Shown: piece after piece, positions 6,628-10,983 of the stretch
How positions within the stretch are numbered: position 1 is the first letter of the stretch
How the letters are laid out: each line of letters opens with the position of its first letter
DNA from: Treponema sp. UBA1240
GTDB taxonomy: Bacteria; Spirochaetota; Spirochaetia; Treponematales; Treponemataceae
Length of the DNA: 10,983 nucleotides
Direction of reading: 5' to 3'
NCBI GenBank assembly: GCA_002308875.1
Contig: DBWK01000079.1
Location: 1 to 10,983 of the forward strand
Program-made: the position numbers and the translations under genes
The notes under the pieces: generated by a model
Database searches by the model: none
What the model saw: only the letters and a program-made list of their open reading frames with translations
What the model was told of the DNA's origin: nothing

Positions 6628-7368
6628 ATGAAAAGAGTTTTTTCTTCACGGTTAGTAACAACTATTTTTGGCGTTGTAAGTTTTTTGTGTATTTGTTTGT
6701 TTATAACAGGATGTTCACCTGTTGTTAAAATAAATATAACGACATTGACAAATGACGATAAGATGACTGTCGATTTTGCCAGCAACACAGGAGAAACGGT
6801 TGCTGATGTATTTTACTCAACAACAAACGCATCACCGGAAATGACACGCGCTGACGAAAAGCTGATGGCAGATGGTCTTACAAGAGCGGGATTCACTGTA
6901 AAAAGCTGTACGGGTTATGGTGTTTCAATAAATTGTGAAACAGGACCGGATTCTATTACGAAGATTTTACCAGATCTTCCGGGAATGTTTTCATTAATAG
7001 AGAAAAGTGGCAAAAAATCGTTTTCCGTAACACTTAATCCAGAATATATCCAGTATTTACTGACTTATCTTCCAGAAGAAAGCACCGGTTATGCGGATTT
7101 GTTGATGGCTCCGCTTTTTACTGGCGAAGAAATGGACGAAGAAGAATACGTGGATACTGTAGCTGTTGTTTATGGACGGAAACTTGCCAACGAAGCAACT
7201 ACATTTAAATTTAAATTCCAAATAACTGTTCCGGGAACAGTTACAGCAGTTTCTGTTCCAAAATATTCAACCGGAACTTACAAAGAGAATACAGCTGAAA
7301 TAACCGCAACAATGGCATCGTTCCTTTCAGATTATAAAGGAGCTGTTTATACGGTGGAATGGAAATAG
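6628..7368 (+). CDS. Predicted lipoprotein of unknown function
   Basis: A 246-residue protein with a lipoprotein signal peptide: basic start MKR, a hydrophobic stretch to residue 27, and the lipobox FITGC with lipidated Cys29. The mature part is rich in Thr, Val and acidic residues, with alternating strand-like segments and no transmembrane helix, so it should be a membrane-anchored periplasmic or surface protein. Two further cysteines (in VKSCTG and INCETG, about residues 94 and 106) might form a disulphide. I recognise no domain or enzyme motif. It starts 13 bases after the NlpC gene on the same strand with no convincing ribosome binding site (only a weak AGG), so it may depend on transcription and translation from that gene. 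An envelope role alongside the NlpC protein is inference from the pairing. The gene is convergent with the Ser-rich protein gene. Confidence 0.8.
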   Translation: MKRVFSSRLVTTIFGVVSFLCICLFITGCSPVVKINITTLTNDDKMTVDFASNTGETVADVFYSTTNASPEMTRADEKLMADGLTRAGFTVKSCTGYGVSINCETGPDSITKILPDLPGMFSLIEKSGKKSFSVTLNPEYIQYLLTYLPEESTGYADLLMAPLFTGEEMDEEEYVDTVAVVYGRKLANEATTFKFKFQITVPGTVTAVSVPKYSTGTYKENTAEITATMASFLSDYKGAVYTVEWK

Positions 7369-7383
7369 ACGATATTTTGTCTA
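7366..7383. terminator. Weak hairpin at the convergent gene ends
   Basis: TAGAC (7366-7370) and GTCTA (7379-7383) pair around an A/T-rich loop directly over the stop of the lipoprotein gene, in the 29-bp gap before the convergent gene. The 5-bp stem has no T-tract, so this is at best a weak termination signal. Confidence 0.25.
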
Positions 7384-7397
7384 GAAATCTGCGTGAA

Positions 7398-8429
7398 TTA
7401 ATCTAACGAAAGCAAAAAATCGACTTTAAAAGACGGGTTGTTTATGATTATTGAAATCAAACTGCCCGTTTTTTTTGCGCTTATTGATGCTTGTTCAGAA
7501 AGATCTGCAAGCCTGTATAAAAATGAGTTTTTGTTTTCGTAGTCCTGAAGAACAGAGACAGATACATCAAGACCCGATGATTTTTTGTCCGATGTCGGAG
7601 TAAAAAACATATAAAATGTTTCGGTCCGCTTTTTGTAGTCGGCAGTGTAGGTGCGGTCAGCTGTCAATAGAAAAGATCCGTCTGTTTCTGGTTTTGAAAT
7701 GTATATATCTGTTATAGACGTAAGGATGTTTGAGCCATTTATGCGGAAACGCATGATTTCACGTTTTGTTGATGCGTTTTGCGCTGATTCTGTGATTTGT
7801 GCACTTTCTGAAGTCTGCGAGGAATTTTGTGCGTTGCTCAGCTGCGTTGTGTCTGTATTTGTTTCTTCGAGCTTTTGAGATAACTCGTTCAGTTTTTCGA
7901 TTATTTGTGAAAGAAGAACATAATTCGTGTATGCGGAAGTGCTTTGGTTAGACGACAAACCCGACAACGCCGAAAGCGATGAGTCGCTTGAAAGGAGCGA
8001 AGATATTGACGACAGCGATGATATTGAAGAAATTGTTGAGGCGTCTGTTGAAGAAAGTGCAGAGGCTGTGGATGAACCTGTGTCAGAAACACCGAGCAGC
8101 GCAGAAAGCGTGTCCAAGCCTGTTGTGTTGGTTAGTCCTAAAAGTGCCGTTGCCGTGAGTCCTGTTCCAACTGTGCTGCTGGAAGTTTTTTTCTCGCTGT
8201 TTTTGCTGGTAGCCTCATCGGTGTTTTTTGAGCCAGAAAGCGTTGGCATAGAAACAGACGGCATTGCAGGAGATGAGATTTCCGGCATAGAAACGGAAGG
8301 CATACTTGTCTGTGCGAATAATGCGACCCCGCCTATGTTCGCCATAGAAACTATAAACAGAAGAAACACGCATATTTTCGGCATGTTGCAAATGTGACGA
8401 ATGATTTTACAAGTTCGAAAGACTCTCAT
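7398..8429 (-). CDS. Exported Ser/Leu-rich low-complexity protein
   Basis: About 343 residues, not recognised. A signal peptide runs through PKICVFLLF to cleavage after LFAQ (near residue 40). The mature N-terminus repeats MPSVSMP twice, followed by a Ser/Thr/Leu low-complexity region (about 50-165, with runs such as SSISSLSSISSLLSS), a short helix likely to form a coiled coil (LLSQIIEKLNELSQKLEE, about 172-189), a Ser/Gln/Thr linker, and a folded beta-type C-terminal domain (about 222-343). There is no lipobox or catalytic motif; a structural or surface envelope role is a guess. The start is uncertain: ATG 8429 overlaps the upstream gene by 23 bases and has a weak GGAA site, while ATG 8384 begins directly at the signal peptide (MPKICVF) but lacks a ribosome binding site. 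It is the last gene of the - strand operon and probably relies on coupling. Confidence 0.72.
   Translation of the reverse strand: MRVFRTCKIIRHICNMPKICVFLLFIVSMANIGGVALFAQTSMPSVSMPEISSPAMPSVSMPTLSGSKNTDEATSKNSEKKTSSSTVGTGLTATALLGLTNTTGLDTLSALLGVSDTGSSTASALSSTDASTISSISSLSSISSLLSSDSSLSALSGLSSNQSTSAYTNYVLLSQIIEKLNELSQKLEETNTDTTQLSNAQNSSQTSESAQITESAQNASTKREIMRFRINGSNILTSITDIYISKPETDGSFLLTADRTYTADYKKRTETFYMFFTPTSDKKSSGLDVSVSVLQDYENKNSFLYRLADLSEQASISAKKTGSLISIIINNPSFKVDFLLSLD
8245..8303 (-). repeat. Direct repeat encoding the MPSVSMP motif
   Basis: Two 20-base copies (8245-8264 and 8284-8303) match at 18 of 20 positions with a 39-bp period, giving a 13-residue protein repeat just after the signal peptide. 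The unit may be able to expand or contract between strains. Confidence 0.65.
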
Positions 8430-9213
8430 TAACCATTTCCAATCTGGAAGTGAGCTGTGAAATTGTTTTTTCAAGCCGTGATTTTTCTTTTTCCAGCCGG
8501 GTTTTAACATCAACTTCTTGTGATTTTTTCACCATCATTGAGCGAACTGTGTCTGGGCTTTTGCCGGAGAGAATCTGCTGCTCGGCTTCGTTCCGTTTTT
8601 GTGCGTCAGAAATGCGGGAAATCATCTTCATGTTTTCAAAGCCGACCGCCGGGTTAAGGTTTTCTGTGCTTATTTTGGTGATTGTCTTAGCCGTTGTTCT
8701 TGGCAACTGCAAAACCCTGTCGATATAGTCTTCATAGCGGATATTAGCCTGCTCGCAAAGTTTGTGAGCTTCCGCGAGCTTTTTGCCGAACTCAAGCATC
8801 AAAGTACCGTTTTTTTCAAGGTAGTTCTTTTTAATGTCGTCTGTAAGCGCGGCAAGCTCCGGCGCATCTTCTAAGCCAATGACGTAAATGCCTTGTTTTT
8901 CAGCAATCTCAAGCAGGCTATGAAACTTTGCCCAGAATTCATTTGTGTGTGCTCGTGCTTTTCCACAGTTGCCAAGCCCACCTGTTTCATCAAGTTTCTT
9001 TTCTGTCAAAAGATGGTGCGTATACTCGTGAATCGCTGTGTAAACGAGCTGGTTGTCTGATTTGAAGTTTTTGTTGTGCAGAATAATTTCGTGTGTCTCA
9101 GGCTTATAAAGTCCGTTGACCTTGTTGCTTTCCTTTCCAGAAAGAGTAACTGTAAAATCTATGGATGTTTCTTCAAGTTTCAAAAGAAGTTCTTTTATAG
9201 CGTCGTTGTTCAT
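8407..9213 (-). CDS. HExxH metallopeptidase-like protein with coiled-coil tail
   Basis: A 268-residue protein without a signal peptide, so cytoplasmic. Residues about 18-100 look like a SprT-like zinc peptidase core: HEYTHH (62-67) supplies His62, Glu63 and His66, and RAHTNEFWAKF supplies a likely third ligand, His89. Residues 150-185 (RYEDYIDRVLQLPRTTAKTI) resemble a helix-turn-helix of the kind found in phage or plasmid DUF3102/KfrA-like proteins. Residues 200-265 are charged and heptad-like (KTRLEKEKSRLEKTISQL), a probable coiled coil. SprT-type enzymes cut DNA-bound proteins, so peptidase plus DNA-binding-like helices is suggestive, but activity and target are inference. A strong GAGAGGA site lies seven bases before ATG 9213, and a promoter is visible at 9245-9273. 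It sits 79 bases after rsmE and overlaps the likely start of the Ser-rich gene. Confidence 0.72.
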   Translation of the reverse strand: MNNDAIKELLLKLEETSIDFTVTLSGKESNKVNGLYKPETHEIILHNKNFKSDNQLVYTAIHEYTHHLLTEKKLDETGGLGNCGKARAHTNEFWAKFHSLLEIAEKQGIYVIGLEDAPELAALTDDIKKNYLEKNGTLMLEFGKKLAEAHKLCEQANIRYEDYIDRVLQLPRTTAKTITKISTENLNPAVGFENMKMISRISDAQKRNEAEQQILSGKSPDTVRSMMVKKSQEVDVKTRLEKEKSRLEKTISQLTSRLEMVNESLSNL

Positions 9214-9244
9214 TATCTTTTCCTCTCAATGTTATCTGTTGGGT

Positions 9245-9273
9245 ATAATACACTATTTTTGATGTCGTTTGAA
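9245..9273 (-). promoter_or_regulatory. Internal promoter before the metallopeptidase-like gene
   Basis: On the - strand TTCAAA (9273-9268) and TATTAT (9250-9245) are separated by 17 bp. The expected start near 9238 leaves a leader of about 25 bases that includes the GAGAGGA ribosome binding site. It would let the last two genes be expressed apart from rsmE. Confidence 0.45.
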
Positions 9274-9292
9274 GCAGTAGTATATATATGTG

Positions 9293-10180
9293 CTACAGAA
9301 CACCCAACGATTGCAAGATGAGTGACATGGCGACTGTTGCGGCTGTTTCCGTACGTAAAACCCGGCAGCCCATTGAGCACGAAGCAAAGCCGTTTTCCGC
9401 AAACAGGGCTCTTTCACGGTCTGTCCAGCCGCGTTCGCTACCGATAGCGGCATAAACCATGCGTTCTTTGTCGGATGTGAGAGCAGGTGCGTTTTTGTTA
9501 GATATGGTGGCGGTTTTTGATGTGTCGTTGTTTTCTATTATATTGGGGTCTTCTGCTGTGCATTGTTTCATGTAGCTGAATAGAGAAGATTCTGGTTTTA
9601 CGTTGTCGAGCATAACACGAATGTCGTTGATTTTTTCGTTGGGCGGAATTTGTGCGTCATTTTGGGCGAAAGGCGCGGCAGATGAGCCGGAAACATTTGT
9701 GTCGGTGAACAGTGCGGAAAGACAAGCCTTTACGGACGGAAACAAGCTGAGTTCCGGGACGTGGGTGCTTTTTGCCTGGGCGGTACCGTCAAGCAATGCG
9801 GCATAAGCGGCTCCTCGTTCTACAATATTTGAGTCCATATAAGATTTTTCGCCAAGTTCGGTACCGCACAGGCACAGGCGGGAAGCCCCGAGCCCCGCGG
9901 CATCGCGGAAAAGTCGTTTAAGTTGTATTGGGCGCGGAAAACCTATAATAAGCGTAATTGGGTAAAGGGGCTTCCCGCCTGTAAGCGGGAGGAAATGGAA
10001 AGAAATACCTTCGTCTGTGATTGCGGTTATTTCTGCCTGCCCTGCTTTGCCGTTGATTATTCCAGCTTCAAAAGTGTCGCCAGTTTGCTTGTGAAGTACT
10101 TTGATTATATGTTTTGCACGCTCATCTTTCAGCGGCAAGGGTTTGTCCATTTCCTCCCGCTGAAAAAGCACTATATTCAT
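9293..10180 (-). CDS. rsmE: 16S rRNA (uracil1498-N3)-methyltransferase RsmE, spirochaete variant
   Basis: Methylates N3 of U1498 in the decoding region of 16S rRNA within the assembled small subunit, using S-adenosylmethionine. The N-terminal PUA-like domain (about 1-70) includes RAKHIIKVLHKQTGD, the usual HxxxVLR-type start of RsmE. The SPOUT knot domain (about 74-295) ends with GSERGW (247-252) and GCRVLRTETAATVA (271-284), the S-adenosylmethionine-binding signature. GSERGW replaces the common GPEGGF, and RPIQLKRL and TELGEKSY replace the usual KAxELGV and ER segments, which I associate with treponemal members. At 295 residues it is some 45-50 longer than usual; the excess is Ser/Thr/Asn-rich sequence at about 160-183 and 208-238. 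ATG 10180 is three bases after the stop of the upstream lipoprotein gene, with AGGA inside that gene's last codons, implying translational coupling. Confidence 0.9.
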   Translation of the reverse strand: MNIVLFQREEMDKPLPLKDERAKHIIKVLHKQTGDTFEAGIINGKAGQAEITAITDEGISFHFLPLTGGKPLYPITLIIGFPRPIQLKRLFRDAAGLGASRLCLCGTELGEKSYMDSNIVERGAAYAALLDGTAQAKSTHVPELSLFPSVKACLSALFTDTNVSGSSAAPFAQNDAQIPPNEKINDIRVMLDNVKPESSLFSYMKQCTAEDPNIIENNDTSKTATISNKNAPALTSDKERMVYAAIGSERGWTDRERALFAENGFASCSMGCRVLRTETAATVAMSLILQSLGVL

Positions 10181-10183
10181 TGA

Positions 10184-10951
10184 TTAATCCTGACTAATTT
10201 CAGAAACAGGAACAAAATCATTTGCAGCAACAGAATCTGTTATCCTGTATGAAAATTTTACAGGGGTTTCTGAAAGATTTTCTTCTTGTTTTGTTCCAAT
10301 TGAGAAGAAAACCATTATACCGCTTGTACTGTTTTCAAATGGTTCTATTTTGGAAGCAACTTCCGTATCATTTATAAAGAATGACAAAAGTCCTTCTGCG
10401 TCAGTTGCAATCTTAAGGGTATTAATTTCTCCATATCCTGTATTAATTACATCTGATTTATAAAGATAAGCTGTATCAGCCTCTGGGTCGATACAATCTT
10501 TATATGAGTTTCCATCCCATGCGTGAATTGAATATTCGCCTTTTACGTTTATTGCAAAGCGGAAATAATCAGGAACTATTCCGTTTTCTTGAGCGGAGTA
10601 TCCGAACACAAAACCGAAGCAGCTGCTCTCGTTTCCACTATCTTTTTTGAATTCACCTTCAATGCTTGAAAAAGTTCCAAGTTCATCTGTTGTTATGAAA
10701 AAACCACAATTCTCATCATCATCAACAACAAGATCTATCCAGTCTGTTATAAATGTAGCATCGGGTTCTTCTTGAATTGTCTGTTCTGGTACAACGACAG
10801 GCTCTTGCCTTTCTGGGGTTAAAACTGGAGAATCTATTTTATTTGCAGGAACTTCTGGTACGGGTTCTTCTTCTGGAGTTTCGTCAGAAGCACATCCGGC
10901 AAATACGAACAACACACTGATAAGTGCGAGAATAAAGATCCATTTCTTCAT
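10184..10951 (-). CDS. Lipoprotein with a concanavalin-like beta-sandwich domain
   Basis: A 255-residue lipoprotein: signal peptide MKKWIFILALISVLFVFAGC with lipidated Cys20, then a Pro/Glu-rich tether (about 21-65) with several EEP/VPE units, which probably holds the domain off the membrane. Residues 70-245 have the strand pattern of a concanavalin-type beta-sandwich, with segments such as DYFRFAINVKGEYSIHAWDG, INTLKIATDAEGLLSFFIND and GIMVFF that match the usual ending of such domains. These bind carbohydrates or other ligands in many surface proteins, but no catalytic pair is evident. ATG 10951 has GAGG seven bases upstream, and a possible -10 box lies at the window's right edge (10982-10977), so the promoter is only partly visible. 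It is the first gene of the rsmE operon, separated from rsmE by three bases. Lipoprotein status is firm; the fold is a pattern-based call. Confidence 0.82.
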   Translation of the reverse strand: MKKWIFILALISVLFVFAGCASDETPEEEPVPEVPANKIDSPVLTPERQEPVVVPEQTIQEEPDATFITDWIDLVVDDDENCGFFITTDELGTFSSIEGEFKKDSGNESSCFGFVFGYSAQENGIVPDYFRFAINVKGEYSIHAWDGNSYKDCIDPEADTAYLYKSDVINTGYGEINTLKIATDAEGLLSFFINDTEVASKIEPFENSTSGIMVFFSIGTKQEENLSETPVKFSYRITDSVAANDFVPVSEISQD

Positions 10952-10983
10952 ATAAGTACCTCAAAATTCTGCAAGTTTTATAA

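Noticed and set aside
7927..8397. 156-codon acidic open frame on the + strand
   Set aside because: It is antisense to the Ser-rich protein gene; its Glu/Asp/Ser composition is the complement of that gene's Ser and Leu codons, and it has no ribosome binding site.
9971..9992. CTTCCCGC/GCGGGAGG hairpin
   Set aside because: It lies within rsmE codons for the LTGGKP region, where coding constraint explains it; no regulatory context is apparent.

Overview
The window looks like a stretch of a spirochaete chromosome, most likely a host-associated Treponema. This rests on several features: exported proteins whose signal peptides end in -LFAQ, spirochaete-type lipoboxes, an RsmE with the treponemal-looking RPIQLKR / TELGEKSY / GSERGW variants, and a CBS-ATPase / DRTGG / PHP gene trio. 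The assignment is by recognition, not by database comparison. I see no tRNA, rRNA, CRISPR array, insertion sequence or phage gene.

Bases 1-3140 (+ strand) hold the 3' part of a Cof-type HAD phosphatase, then three short signalling-type genes: a CBS-pair protein fused to an anti-sigma-type ATPase, a stand-alone DRTGG protein and a PHP metal-dependent phosphoesterase. In anaerobes these three protein types commonly sit beside NADH-linked [FeFe]-hydrogenase genes, and here no hydrogenase follows. A 100-bp interrupted palindrome (3142-3241) separates this block from a convergent long-chain acyl-CoA synthetase gene on the - strand (3290-5014).

Bases 5015-5363 form a 349-bp AT-rich divergent control region packed with small palindromes. 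Rightward it feeds a secreted NlpC/P60 peptidase carrying an extra C-terminal beta-rich, possibly outer-membrane domain, followed 13 bases later by a lipoprotein gene of unknown function.

Bases 7398-10951 (- strand) look like a four-gene operon read right to left: a lipoprotein with a concanavalin-like domain, the 16S rRNA methyltransferase RsmE, a HExxH metallopeptidase-like protein with a coiled-coil tail (which also appears to have its own promoter), and an exported Ser/Leu-rich low-complexity protein.

The most notable signals are two strong sigma70-like promoters whose -10 boxes lie 6-7 bases before the ATG with no Shine-Dalgarno (predicted leaderless mRNAs for the CBS-ATPase and NlpC genes), the orphan hydrogenase-type regulatory trio, the NlpC plus barrel-like architecture, and the large hairpin. 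I found no clear evidence of a wholly new multi-gene system.
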